Positions 20,219 through 28,700 of a stretch of 64,000 nt of DNA are shown here, one piece after another (positions within the stretch are counted from its first letter, which is position 1; each line of letters starts with the position of its first letter). Source of the DNA: Bin87 sp963692995 (GTDB lineage: Bacteria > Chloroflexota > Dehalococcoidia > Lucifugimonadales > UBA3495); NCBI GenBank assembly GCA_963692995.1, contig OY843611.1, positions 2,418,001 to 2,482,000 of the forward strand, in the 5' to 3' direction. The translations under genes were made by a program, and so were the position numbers. Below the pieces are notes generated by a model that saw nothing but the letters and a program-made list of their open reading frames with translations, did no database searches and was not told the origin of the DNA.

Positions 20219-20268
20219 CACAACGGTCTCCGGTTTGTCCCAGCCACATCCACGCTAATAATCTAGCA

Positions 20269-20290
20269 GGGACGAACGGTTATTCGCCCC
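20269..20290. repeat. Palindromic repeat related to the 721-750 unit
   Basis: gggacgaa-cggtta-ttcgcccc forms a hairpin with one mismatch, just downstream of nrdJ (stop at 20302). It could serve as the end of the nrdJ transcript. Confidence 0.45.
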
Positions 20291-20301
20291 GGCCTTTTCG
20301 T

Positions 20302-22746
20302 TCATTCACACTTGTTCCACCCGCAGGAATAGCAGGTGAGGCATCCCTCCTGGTTGACCACGCCGCCGTTGCATTCCGGGCAGCGCCGGGCGAAACCGGC
20401 CGGGTAGGCCGAACCGGAGAAGTGGCCGTTGTCGCCCGCGCTTCCGTTGCCGTTGCCTCCCGGGCTTCCGGGCAAGGTCAGTTGCACGCTGTCCGGTACA
20501 TGGCTGCCGGCGTCGATGCCGCTCATCAGGTTATCCAGCACCAACGCCACCGCGTCGGGGCCAGAGCCGACCAGCACTCCTTCGTCCCAGGCCGGACAGC
20601 AGGTGATGCCCCGCAGTTGGCGCGTGACCTCGCCGGTTTCGATGCCGGCTCGCAACGCCAGGGAGACCAGACGCGATACCGCCTCCAGCAGCGCCGCGTC
20701 GCAGCCGCCGGCCTTGCCCATAGTGCCGAACACCTCGAAGGGCAAGCCGCCGGGGTCAACGTTGACGGTGACGTACATATTGCCGTGACCGGTCCTGACC
20801 CGCTCAGTTATGCCTCGGATCTGGCGAGGCCGTCCCCGGGGCACTCGCGGCCCGGACGCTGCAAGCTCCGCCACGTCGGACTTGCCCGCCGCATGCGCCG
20901 GTTCAGTCGTTGCCCCGGTGCTCAACACCTGCTCCGATTTGCTGCCGTCGCGATAGACGGTAAGGCCTTTACAGCCCAGGGCGTAGGCCGCCTGGTACGC
21001 CTTGGCCACGTCGTCAACGGTGGCGTCGTGGGGGAAATTGATGGTCTTGGACACCGCGTTATCCGTGTATTCCTGGAACGCCGCCTGCATCCGCACGTGC
21101 CAGCGCGGATCTATATCGTGGGACACCCGAAACACGTTCTTTACCCAGCCGGGCACGTCCAGCTCTTCCAGCGAGCCGATGGCGGCCAACTGCTCCATCA
21201 GCTCTTCGGAGTAGAACCCCTCACGGCGGGCCACCGCCTCGAAGTACGTATTGCCCTCCACCAGACGGGTGTTATCCATCACATTGCGCACGTAGGACAG
21301 GGCGAACAGCGGCTCAATGCCGCTGGACGCTCCGGCGATGATGCTGATGGTGCCGGTGGGGGCGATGGTGACCGGAGCCGAGTTGCGCATCGGGCGAGGG
21401 TTCGGGCCTTTGTTGTACGCGCTGCGTTCCCATTCCGGGAACGGGCCGCGAGTTTCCGCCAGTTCGCCGGAGGCCCGATAAGTCTCATCCCGGATGAACC
21501 GCATCACCTCCCGGGCCAGCGCCAGCGCCTCATCGCTGTCGTAGCGGATCCCCATTTGGATGAGCAGGTCCGACCACCCCATCACCCCCAGGCCAATGCG
21601 CCGGGTGCGCCGGCTCATGTCGGCGATCTCCGGGATCGGATACTCGTTCATATCGATCACGCTGTCCAGCAGATGGACGGCCACAGTGATGACCTCGGCC
21701 ATCCGCGGCCAGTCAATCGCCACGTCGGCGTCGGCATAGCGCACCATGCGGGCCAGGTTCAGCGAGCCCAGGTTGCAGGATTCGTAAGGCAACAACGGCT
21801 GCTCGCCGCACGGATTCGTGGACTCGATATCCCCTAATTGCGGATTCGGATTATCACGGTTGATCCGGTCCAGGAATACGATGCCCGGGTCTCCGGTGCT
21901 CCAAGCCAGTTGGGTCATGCGCTCGAATACTTCCCGGGCGTTGAGCTGACCCGACACCTGACCGGTGCGCGGGTTCACCAGGTCGTAATCCTCGCCGGCC
22001 GCCACCTTCTCCATGAACTCTTCGGTGACTGCCACCGAAATGTTGAAGTTGTTCAGATGTCGGCCATCCTCCTTAGACTGGATGAACGCCAGGATGTCCG
22101 GGTGGGTAACGCGCAGAATGCCCATGTTGGCGCCCCGGCGGGTGCCGCCCTGCTTCACCACGTCGGTGGCGGCGTCAAAGGCGTTGATGAAGCTGACCGG
22201 GCCAGAGGCGACACCGCCGGTGGAACCGACCACGTCGCCTTCGGGGCGGAGCCGGGAGAAAGCGAAGCCGGTGCCGCCGCCGCTCTTGTGGATAAGCGCC
22301 GTTTCCTTGACCTTGGTGAAGATGGAATCCAGCGAATCCTCAACCGGCAACACGAAACAGGCCGACAGTTGTTGCAGTTCTCGGCCCGCGTTCATCAAAG
22401 TCGGCGAGTTGGGCAGGAACTCAAGCCGGCGCATCACTTCGTAGAACCGGTCCTCGGCAGCAATCCGTTCCGCCTCGGTGGCCCCGTATTGCATTTCCGA
22501 TTGGGACAAGTTGCGCGCCACCCGGCGGAACATTCCTTCCGGGTCTTCCAGAACATTCCCCTCCCGGTCCTTGGCGAGGTAGCGGCGCTGCAACACCACC
22601 CGGGCGTTATCGGTCAGCTCGCCAATTCGGTGGTTGTATTCCTCCGCAACGCCCGCCGCCGCCATGGCATCCCGGATGCGCCGCCGCGCCGCACGGGCGG
22701 ATTCCGGGCCTGGCGTCATATTGATGCTTGTCGCAGTAGCCGTCAC
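20302..22746 (-). CDS. nrdJ: Adenosylcobalamin-dependent ribonucleoside-diphosphate reductase (class II)
   Basis: 814 residues; GTG at 22746 has GGAGG five bases upstream. It makes deoxyribonucleotides with an adenosylcobalamin radical, so it needs no oxygen control. Landmarks are the first redox cysteine C130 (QLSACFVLPVEDSLDSIF), the G-site NPCGEQPLLPYESCNLGSLN with N311, C313 and E315, and the barrel strands VTIAPTGTISIIAGASSGIE. The C-terminus carries a zinc-ribbon-like tail, CPECNGG...CLTCYSCGWNKCE, which also provides the reducing cysteines. No class I genes are seen. It is downstream of nrdR and two unknown genes but separated from them by a terminator. Confidence 0.97.
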   Translation of the reverse strand: MTATATSINMTPGPESARAARRRIRDAMAAAGVAEEYNHRIGELTDNARVVLQRRYLAKDREGNVLEDPEGMFRRVARNLSQSEMQYGATEAERIAAEDRFYEVMRRLEFLPNSPTLMNAGRELQQLSACFVLPVEDSLDSIFTKVKETALIHKSGGGTGFAFSRLRPEGDVVGSTGGVASGPVSFINAFDAATDVVKQGGTRRGANMGILRVTHPDILAFIQSKEDGRHLNNFNISVAVTEEFMEKVAAGEDYDLVNPRTGQVSGQLNAREVFERMTQLAWSTGDPGIVFLDRINRDNPNPQLGDIESTNPCGEQPLLPYESCNLGSLNLARMVRYADADVAIDWPRMAEVITVAVHLLDSVIDMNEYPIPEIADMSRRTRRIGLGVMGWSDLLIQMGIRYDSDEALALAREVMRFIRDETYRASGELAETRGPFPEWERSAYNKGPNPRPMRNSAPVTIAPTGTISIIAGASSGIEPLFALSYVRNVMDNTRLVEGNTYFEAVARREGFYSEELMEQLAAIGSLEELDVPGWVKNVFRVSHDIDPRWHVRMQAAFQEYTDNAVSKTINFPHDATVDDVAKAYQAAYALGCKGLTVYRDGSKSEQVLSTGATTEPAHAAGKSDVAELAASGPRVPRGRPRQIRGITERVRTGHGNMYVTVNVDPGGLPFEVFGTMGKAGGCDAALLEAVSRLVSLALRAGIETGEVTRQLRGITCCPAWDEGVLVGSGPDAVALVLDNLMSGIDAGSHVPDSVQLTLPGSPGGNGNGSAGDNGHFSGSAYPAGFARRCPECNGGVVNQEGCLTCYSCGWNKCE

Positions 22747-22831
22747 GATGGCCTCCGTTTCGCATTACTCATGGATGCGGGTTTCCCGTTGTTCATTGTC
22801 TGCTTCTTCGGTATTCCAGTCTAACCCAAGC

Positions 22832-22867
22832 AACGTGCTGGTAAATTGAGACGTTCCAGTAAATTGA
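22832..22867 (-). promoter_or_regulatory. Two 18-base direct repeats upstream of nrdJ
   Basis: On the minus strand TCAATTTACTGGAACGTC (22850-22867) is followed at once by TCAATTTACCAGCACGTT (22832-22849); 14 of 18 positions agree. They lie 86-121 bases upstream of the nrdJ start, fitting a regulator site or promoter-proximal element, but do not match the NrdR box. Confidence 0.4.
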
Positions 22868-22886
22868 ATTGACTGGGTAAATAAAC

Positions 22887-22922
22887 CCGCGGCGGGACGC
22901 CGGGTCCAGGCGCCCGCCGCGG
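22887..22922 (-). terminator. Rho-independent terminator after the nrdR operon
   Basis: A ten-base-pair stem (ccgcggcggg 22887-22896 with cccgccgcgg 22913-22922) with further inner pairing, followed on the minus strand by GTTTATTTA. It lies seven bases after the stop of the gene at 22929. Confidence 0.8.
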
Positions 22923-22928
22923 CGATGG

Positions 22929-23372
22929 TTACGCGCTTGCTTCGCTCCTGCCATGCAGCGACTGCAACCGCGCGGACAGGTCCAGGTCAAACCTCAACCC
23001 CTTGTAGAAGTAAAGCACTGGGATCTCGCGCGCTGGCCGCAGATCCAACCCGGTGAGCCGGGCCGCGGCGTCCTGAATGCGGTGGACGATGCCGCCCGGA
23101 TCGGGCCGCTGCCTGGTCACCAGGCGTACCACGCCGGTGGTAATCCGGATCCCCAGGCTGGTCAGGGTTTCGCAAACCATATCGGCAAAATCCTTCAACG
23201 CCCCATCCGCAAAGGGCCGGGCGGCAACGAGCCGCATGGTAAGCCCGTGGCGCGTATTTCGGCAGCCCGTAACCGGAAACGCGGTGCGCAACTGCCGGGC
23301 AACCCGCGACTCGTATCCTTCCGGACACGGGCCGCAATTGATTTCAACGTTGTACTGAATTGTCTGCTGCAT
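22929..23372 (-). CDS. Unknown protein Y in the nrdR operon
   Basis: 147 residues from ATG at 23372, which has CGGAG nine bases upstream. A longer frame starts at ATG 23486, directly after the stop of the preceding gene. I recognise no family. The N-terminus has a C-G-P-C-P motif (NVEINCGPCPEGYESRVARQ), then VTGCRNTRHGLTMRLVAARP and a helix FADMVCETLTSLGIRIT. The C-terminal half reads as a second small alpha/beta unit ending in basic/serine residues. Four cysteines (two in CGPC) could bind metal or be redox active. It is transcribed with nrdR and ends at a strong terminator just before nrdJ. Confidence 0.6.
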   Translation of the reverse strand: MQQTIQYNVEINCGPCPEGYESRVARQLRTAFPVTGCRNTRHGLTMRLVAARPFADGALKDFADMVCETLTSLGIRITTGVVRLVTRQRPDPGGIVHRIQDAAARLTGLDLRPAREIPVLYFYKGLRFDLDLSARLQSLHGRSEASA

Positions 23373-23486
23373 TTGGTCAAGCTCCGGAGCCTCTAGCTCC
23401 TCACGGATGGATGGCGGCACTGCCTGGTTATTGCTACGCCGGAGCAACCCGGATAGTTCATGGGGCGACCCGGTTGGTGGGCGCAT

Positions 23487-23918
23487 TCATGCAAACAGGC
23501 CATCATCATCCTGCGACGCCGGCAGCGCCGCCCAGCAACTGACCAAACAGGCCCGAGCCTCTCGGTCCAGGTCATCCTGCAATTCGGCAAAGGGGTTGGG
23601 GATCCACGAGTCGCCAATGTCCGCGTCGTTGACCTTCCAGTCCGACGGAACCCACATCTTCCGCAGCATATCCTCCATATCGTGGACCCGATTGTTGTGG
23701 GTCAACAGCCTGGTAAAGGCGGAGTACTGAACGCTGCTGCTCATAATGGTGTTTAACACCTCCGTATTGAGTTGCGGTTGGCGAGCAGATAGCAATTTTG
23801 CCGAATCGGCTTGACCGCGAGCGCCCGGCAATGGTGGCGATGCCGGCGCGCCCAGAGTCTCAGTGTTGTTATGTGACGTCTGCATACGTCGGTGGCAGAT
23901 GCAGTCAGACGTTGTCAC
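23487..23918 (-). CDS. Unknown protein X in the nrdR operon
   Basis: 143 residues if it starts at GTG 23918, which overlaps the nrdR stop by four bases (GTGA), a sign of coupled translation. The first 55 residues look disordered (serine, proline, alanine rich), so a start at the internal ATG 23744 is possible. The remainder, YSAFTRLLTHNNRVHDMEDM and DSWIPNPFAELQDDLDREAR, is helical and acidic, with two cysteines near the end. I recognise no family. Its stop is followed within the same few bases by the open frame of Y. Confidence 0.5.
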   Translation of the reverse strand: MTTSDCICHRRMQTSHNNTETLGAPASPPLPGARGQADSAKLLSARQPQLNTEVLNTIMSSSVQYSAFTRLLTHNNRVHDMEDMLRKMWVPSDWKVNDADIGDSWIPNPFAELQDDLDREARACLVSCWAALPASQDDDGLFA

Positions 23919-24460
23919 GCCGTAGGCCGGCGTCCCGGCGCCGAGCGGCGAGGCGCGCTCCGGGCGCGGGTGCGGCGGCTGGACGTCATCGCCACGCTAA
24001 GCAGGGGTTCCGGCTGGCCCTGCCGCAAGGACTGGGCTTGCCCCTCAAAATCGCCGGCGGCCTGAAAGTCGTAGTACACCGACGCATAGCGCATATACGC
24101 CACTTCGTCCATGATACGCAGCCGCTCCAGGACCATCAGCCCCAAGTCCCGGCTTTTGACCATACCGCTGCCCAGGCGCTGCAACTCCGTTTCAATGTCG
24201 TCGGCGAGGCGATCAATGTCGCGACGGGAAATCGGTCTCCGGGTACATGCCATGTCAATGCCCGAAACCAGCTTGTCCCGGTTGAAGTCTTGCCGTCGGC
24301 CATCCCGTTTGTCCACAAGCAGGACGGGCAGCCTAACCTGCTCATGGGTGGTGAAGCGCCGGCCGCAGGACAGGCATTCGCGCCGGCGGCGTATGCCGTT
24401 CTCGGCGTCTCGCGAATCGGTAACTTTGCTTTCACCGGCGTCGCAGTAGGGGCATTTCAT
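23915..24460 (-). CDS. nrdR: Transcriptional repressor NrdR
   Basis: 181 residues. The N-terminal zinc ribbon begins MKCPYCDAGESKVTDSRDAE with CPYC and RRECLSCGRRFTTHEQV, followed by the ATP-cone domain: VLLVDKRDGRRQDFNRDKLV, then SGIDMACTRRPISRRDIDRL and the DEVAYMRYASVYYDF motif. NrdR senses ATP/dATP and represses ribonucleotide reductase genes. The basic C-terminal tail (about 25 residues, RRTRARSAPRRSAPGRR) is longer than usual. The ATG is at 24460; candidate NrdR boxes and a promoter lie upstream, consistent with autoregulation. Confidence 0.96.
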   Translation of the reverse strand: MKCPYCDAGESKVTDSRDAENGIRRRRECLSCGRRFTTHEQVRLPVLLVDKRDGRRQDFNRDKLVSGIDMACTRRPISRRDIDRLADDIETELQRLGSGMVKSRDLGLMVLERLRIMDEVAYMRYASVYYDFQAAGDFEGQAQSLRQGQPEPLLSVAMTSSRRTRARSAPRRSAPGRRPTA

Positions 24461-24502
24461 AACGTGGCAAACCTTTTGGTCGGTTTTTCAAACAATTCTT
24501 GA

Positions 24503-24551
24503 AAACAGCATATGTTGTGATTCTTCCACGAAAAAGCACAACTTGTAGTGG
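24503..24551 (-). promoter_or_regulatory. Candidate pair of NrdR boxes upstream of nrdR
   Basis: Two 16-base near-palindromes: aaacagcatatgttgt (24503-24518) and gcacaacttgtagtgg (24536-24551). Each agrees with the published NrdR-box consensus acaCwAtATaTwGtgt at about 11 of 16 positions, and their 33-base offset is close to the three-helical-turn spacing usual for NrdR. They sit at and just after the inferred start site of the nrdR promoter. Confidence 0.5.
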
Positions 24552-24555
24552 TCGG

Positions 24556-24584
24556 ATTATAGCGGAGCGCATAGTTTTTGACAC
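24556..24584 (-). promoter_or_regulatory. Promoter of the nrdR operon
   Basis: On the minus strand GTGTCA (24579-24584) and a perfect TATAAT (24556-24561) are spaced by 17 bases. The box at 24536-24551 would cover the transcription start. Confidence 0.6.
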
Positions 24585-24644
24585 TCACGAAGAGCTGCGC
24601 ATTTGAGGCAATTTCGCCAATTTGGGCGGCTCCGCCAACACGGA

Positions 24645-24680
24645 CGAAAAAATTGCCCCCCTCCTTTTGGGAGGGGGGCA
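24645..24680 (-). terminator. Rho-independent terminator after ftsZ
   Basis: A ten-base-pair GC-rich stem (24655-24664 with 24670-24679) with a five-base loop, followed on the minus strand by AATTTTTT. It ends the ftsA-ftsZ transcript 25 bases after the ftsZ stop. Confidence 0.92.
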
Positions 24681-24704
24681 AAAGGTTTCAGAGGGATCTG
24701 AGCG

Positions 24705-25847
24705 TCAGCGATTGAACCCCCGGCGGTTCTGCCGGTGCTGGAGGAACGTGGGCAGCTCGTAATCCCGCCGCTCGGGAACATCCATTTCGCCCAACAGCTT
24801 TGCGATTTCGTCCTCCGTTGTCTCCATGATAGCGGGGAAGTCCGCGGCCACCATGGTCATCTTGACCTCATCATCCAGCCGAGCATCCCGGTTGGTGCCG
24901 AAGATGATGTTGGCGTTGGGATCGGCCAACTCTTCCACCACCGCCGCCGCTTCCTGCACCTCCTGAAGCGACAGGTTATTGCCGCCGGTGAGAACGAACA
25001 GAATGCGGCGCGATCCTTCTAGCGAAATATCCAACAGCGGGCTGGACGTGCACTGTCGCGCCGCCTCCCGGGCCCGTCCTTCGCCGCGACCCCGGCCGAT
25101 GGAGAGCCACGCCTGACCGGCGCCGGTCAGAATGGTTTTCACGTCGGCGAAGTCAACGTTGATCTCCCCGGGGACCGTAACCACTTCCGCGATGGCGCTG
25201 ATCCCCTGGTGCAAGACCGAATCGGCCAGTTTCAGCGCGTCTTCCCATGAATACGAATCGGACTGTTCCTCGTTGAGCGCCAGCAGGCGATCGTTAGGAA
25301 TGACGATCATCGTATCGACATGGTCCTTCAAGCGCTCCAAGCCATCTTCGGCGTTCCTTCGCCGCATCTGAGCTTCAAAGCCGAAGGGCCGGCTAACCAC
25401 CGCGATGGTCAACGCTCCGCTCTCTTTGGCGATTTGCGCCACGGTGGGAGCAGCGCCGGTGCCGGTGCCGCCGCCCATACCCACGGCCAGGAAAACCATG
25501 TCGGCGCCGCGGACGGCTTGCTCGATCTCGGAACGCGACTCTTCCGCCGCCTGCCGACCCAGTTCAGGCTGCGCGCCGGCTCCCAAACCGCGGGTCAGGT
25601 TCCGGCCCAAGGCAATCCGATAATGCACGTCGCACCGCGCCAGATGCTGGGCGTCAGTATTGAGCGCATAGTACTCGACCACCGGCAACTTTTCCTTATA
25701 CATGCGGCTCACCGCGTTGGAGCCGCCGCCGCCGACGCCCAAGACTTTGATCAGCGGCACGCCACGCCCAATATCCGGGATCATGCCGTCAGCCTCGTCG
25801 AAGCCACTGGCCGGCTCCCAAGACGCCGAGTTATCCTGAAATATCAT
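24705..25847 (-). CDS. ftsZ: Cell division protein FtsZ
   Basis: 380 residues from ATG at 25847; the ATG at 25856 is almost inside AGGAGG and less likely. The tubulin-like GTPase polymerises into the division ring. The GTP-binding parts are IKVLGVGGGGSNAVSRM, ALNTDAQ and the tubulin signature GGGTGTG near residue 125. The T7 loop is NVDFADVKTIL. The linker is very short and ends with a conserved C-terminal peptide, YELPTFLQHRQ, which binds FtsA. The N-terminus is about 25 residues longer than in E. coli. It follows ftsA by 60 bases and ends at a terminator. Confidence 0.98.
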   Translation of the reverse strand: MIFQDNSASWEPASGFDEADGMIPDIGRGVPLIKVLGVGGGGSNAVSRMYKEKLPVVEYYALNTDAQHLARCDVHYRIALGRNLTRGLGAGAQPELGRQAAEESRSEIEQAVRGADMVFLAVGMGGGTGTGAAPTVAQIAKESGALTIAVVSRPFGFEAQMRRRNAEDGLERLKDHVDTMIVIPNDRLLALNEEQSDSYSWEDALKLADSVLHQGISAIAEVVTVPGEINVDFADVKTILTGAGQAWLSIGRGRGEGRAREAARQCTSSPLLDISLEGSRRILFVLTGGNNLSLQEVQEAAAVVEELADPNANIIFGTNRDARLDDEVKMTMVAADFPAIMETTEDEIAKLLGEMDVPERRDYELPTFLQHRQNRRGFNR

Positions 25848-25907
25848 GTTCCTCATTCCTCCTGTTAGAGCAGAGCTGTCGGCTGGAGATCCCGGGATTT
25901 TGCGCCG

Positions 25908-27182
25908 TCAATCGCGCTTAGACTGGCGCGAGGCGCCGCGGGCGAAGGGCCGCCGCAACAACGCGCCCGGTGACCAGTTGCGATCCCGCGGTTCCCGGGT
26001 GAAACCCGGTTCGGTTCGGTTCCGGTGCTTGACTGACCATTGGAGCGCGCCCAACACCGCGGCATACTCCGGCTGCCGCACGGAATCCGGCAACCCGGCG
26101 TACCACAGCGGCATTCCAACCCGGACCTGGGTTCGCAGACCCCGAGCCGTCATTTCCCCGAAACCGGTCATGCGCGCTGCGCCGCCCGTGAGCACGATGC
26201 CACCATGGGGCGGGGTAGCCATTCCCCCTTTAACCAATTCTTCGTTAATCAATTTGAGCATCTGCAATGACCGGAGGTACAACGGTTCGCAGAGTTCCCG
26301 CCGCCGGACGACCCGCTTGGGCTGAACTTGCGTCGCCGGTATCAGTACCTCTTCGTGTGGGTCCAGGTCATCGGGCAATACGTGACCGTGGCTCAGCTTC
26401 AACCCTTCCGCAATCTGGTAGGGAATACGCAAGGCCACTGCCATGTCGCGCGTGAGCTGGTTGCCGCCAATGGGGATGACGGATGAGTAGAACGGCGTCC
26501 CTTCCCGGTAGGCCGCAATTTTGATGGTGCCGGCTCCTATGTCCACGATAGCCACACCGATCTCACGCTCATCGGCGGTCAGAACCCCTTCAGCCGATGC
26601 CAGCGGATGCGACACCATACCCTCCACGCGGATTTTGCACGCCTGAAGCGCTCGAGCCGTGTTCCCCAAGGGCACGGACATCCCGCGCACCACGTGGGAT
26701 TCCAGCTCCAGTTCATTGGTGTGCAACCCGGTCGGGTCGCGCACGCCGGCCACTCCGTCCAACCGATAGCGCATGGGAATGATATGCAGCATCTGCTCGG
26801 AGCGGTTGTCCATTTGCTGTTGCAAGACGCCGGAGGCGCTGTTAATCAGCGAACGCAGATGCTGCTCGGTCACCGTTAATGTGTCCCCGCCGCTGCCCAG
26901 CATTTCCGCTGAATTCGCGCTCACCAGATGGTCGCCGTTCACCACAACAAAGAAGTCCTCGATAGTATTGCGGCCCACGTAACGGAGGCATTCGTCAAGG
27001 CTGTTGTGAACGGAATCCTTGACTTCATTGAAATCATCAATAACCCCCTGTCCCACCCCCAGCGACGGGACCGAACCTATGCCCAACGGCTTGAGCTCTC
27101 CTTCCGGCCCCAGTCTGGCGACGACCGAGACCACTTTGCTGGTGCCAATATCGATAGCGGCGTAAATCGGTTCCCGTGGCAT
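25908..27182 (-). CDS. ftsA: Cell division protein FtsA
   Basis: 424 residues from ATG at 27182, seven bases after AAGGAA. It is an actin-like ATPase that anchors FtsZ to the membrane. Phosphate-binding strands are YAAIDIGTSKVVSVVAR and VAIVDIGAGTIKIAAYREG, the adenosine motif is GIVLTGGAARMTGF, and the 1C domain runs from about residue 85. The last 45 residues are basic and could hold the amphipathic membrane anchor. The gene lies between rsmH and ftsZ with 80 and 60 bases to its neighbours, so one transcript is likely. Confidence 0.96.
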   Translation of the reverse strand: MPREPIYAAIDIGTSKVVSVVARLGPEGELKPLGIGSVPSLGVGQGVIDDFNEVKDSVHNSLDECLRYVGRNTIEDFFVVVNGDHLVSANSAEMLGSGGDTLTVTEQHLRSLINSASGVLQQQMDNRSEQMLHIIPMRYRLDGVAGVRDPTGLHTNELELESHVVRGMSVPLGNTARALQACKIRVEGMVSHPLASAEGVLTADEREIGVAIVDIGAGTIKIAAYREGTPFYSSVIPIGGNQLTRDMAVALRIPYQIAEGLKLSHGHVLPDDLDPHEEVLIPATQVQPKRVVRRRELCEPLYLRSLQMLKLINEELVKGGMATPPHGGIVLTGGAARMTGFGEMTARGLRTQVRVGMPLWYAGLPDSVRQPEYAAVLGALQWSVKHRNRTEPGFTREPRDRNWSPGALLRRPFARGASRQSKRD

Positions 27183-27262
27183 TTGCAAGTTCCTTGTATG
27201 ATTTGCCGAGTATGATTTGACGATTGAAAGAAATAAGAGGTGTCCAACCGGACCGCTGCGGT

Positions 27263-28252
27263 TCAGATGCGTTCGGCCACCCTCAGGCGCGCGCTGCGGC
27301 TGCGGGGGTTCGCTTTCCTTTCCGCGTCAGTCGGCCGGACGGTGCGGCGCTGTACCAGGCGCAAGGTTGGCGCCTGATCGCAGACGCACACCGGCAGGTC
27401 GGGCGGACATATGCAGGTGGCCGATGCCCGGTCCAGCCAACCTTTGACCAGGCGATCTTCCAGGCTGTGGTAACTGATGACGACCAGCCGGCCGCCGATG
27501 CTCAGAAGTTCCTGCGCCTGGTCCAACCCGGTTGCCAGGTGTTCCAACTCCCGATTGACCGCAATCCGAAGGGCTTGAAACGTTCGGGTGGCCGGGTGCT
27601 GCCCGGTGCGCCGACCGCCAACGGCCCGCGTCACCAGATCAGCCAATTGGCCGGTGGTGTTGACCGGGCGGGCGTTCACAATGGCCCGAGCGATGGCGCG
27701 GCTCCGGCGTTCTTCTCCGTTCTGGAAGATCACATCGGCCAGTTCGCGCTCGTTCAGGGAGTTGACCAGATCTGCGGCGGTCGCCCCCTCGGGGTCGTAA
27801 CGCATATCCAACGGTTCATCCCGCTGGAATGAAAACCCGTATCCCGGCGAGTCAATCTGGCGCGAAGAGAAACCCAGATCCAACAAAATCCCGGCGGCGG
27901 CGGTTATGCCGTTTGCTGCGGCAATGCGCGTCATTGCCGCATAACTCCCGTGGGCCAACCGGACCCGCTGGCCATAACCGCGCAGGCGGCGCGCTGACAC
28001 CGCCAACGCACGCGGGTCGCGGTCGATGCCCAACACCATTCCGTCAGGCGCCGACGCATCAAGTATGGACTGAGCATGACCGCCTTCACCCAACGTTCCA
28101 TCCACATAAATGCCTCCGGCTTGCCGAGCCAGAAACCGCAGCGTTTCTTCCGGGAGCACGGGCCGATGCCGGTGTTCCGCGACTTCACCGGAAGCGCGCG
28201 CAACAGGCTCGTAAGCAAGCCACGGGAAAGTCAAGCCATACGACTTGAACAT
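27263..28252 (-). CDS. rsmH: 16S rRNA (cytosine-1402-N4)-methyltransferase RsmH
   Basis: 329 residues from ATG at 28252; an in-frame GTG at 28282 is possible, and neither has a good ribosome site. The family opening HRHRPVLPEETLRFLARQ is followed by the SAM motif GGIYVDGTLGEGGHAQSIL, GILLDLGFSSRQIDSPGYGFSF, and SYHSLEDRLVKGWLDRA. It methylates C1402 in the 16S decoding centre. A cysteine-rich insertion, CICPPDLPVCVCD, precedes the end. The gene heads the division cluster; no mraZ lies before it. Confidence 0.96.
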   Translation of the reverse strand: MFKSYGLTFPWLAYEPVARASGEVAEHRHRPVLPEETLRFLARQAGGIYVDGTLGEGGHAQSILDASAPDGMVLGIDRDPRALAVSARRLRGYGQRVRLAHGSYAAMTRIAAANGITAAAGILLDLGFSSRQIDSPGYGFSFQRDEPLDMRYDPEGATAADLVNSLNERELADVIFQNGEERRSRAIARAIVNARPVNTTGQLADLVTRAVGGRRTGQHPATRTFQALRIAVNRELEHLATGLDQAQELLSIGGRLVVISYHSLEDRLVKGWLDRASATCICPPDLPVCVCDQAPTLRLVQRRTVRPTDAERKANPRSRSARLRVAERI

Positions 28253-28700
28253 CGGGGGGTTTTTTGCTGCCGTCGCCAGCACCGTCAGTGTCCTGGTTGA
28301 AATCAGTGTCCTGGTTGAAAATTGAAAACTGCGCGAAATGGCTGCCCCCTGCCGGTCAGCCCGGTTTATCCTCTAATCTTACAAAAGGGTCTGGCCCCGC
28401 GCCTGTTGCTGGAAATGCACAATTCGCTGATTTTAGAAAAATAAAATTCCTCCTGAAACATCCCCATGACAGAAGACCCTTGGAGCAGAAGACCCTTGGG
28501 TGAGGTCTTGACTCCGCCGCTGGCGGCTACGGCCTATTGCCGGCGCATGACCGTAACGTCCGAGTCCGTAACGACCGAGCCCTTCGCTTTTCGCGAATCG
28601 GCTCAGTGTGCTATACTCCCACACACTAGCGGGCCGGCCGGCGGCGACCGCCTTGCCCGCCGTTTTCGCAACAAAGTCAACCCAGAGGAGTGAACCGGCG
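28253..28700. other. Gene-free divergent spacer with three short tandem duplications
   Basis: Between divergent rsmH and tig. No gene is supported. Perfect 18-base tandem copies occur at 28285-28302 and 28303-28320, near-perfect 16-base copies at 28470-28485 and 28486-28501, and 15-base copies at 28551-28565 and 28566-28580. A possible promoter for tig is at 28589-28617. Confidence 0.75.
28589..28617 (+). promoter_or_regulatory. Candidate promoter for tig-clpP-clpP-clpX
   Basis: TATACT at 28612-28617 with a weak -35 (TTTCGC, 28589-28594) at 17-base spacing, 84 bases upstream of the tig start. Confidence 0.45.

Noticed and set aside
20170..21837. Long plus-strand frame of 555 residues
   Set aside because: Antisense shadow of nrdJ; composition is typical of GC-rich reverse frames.
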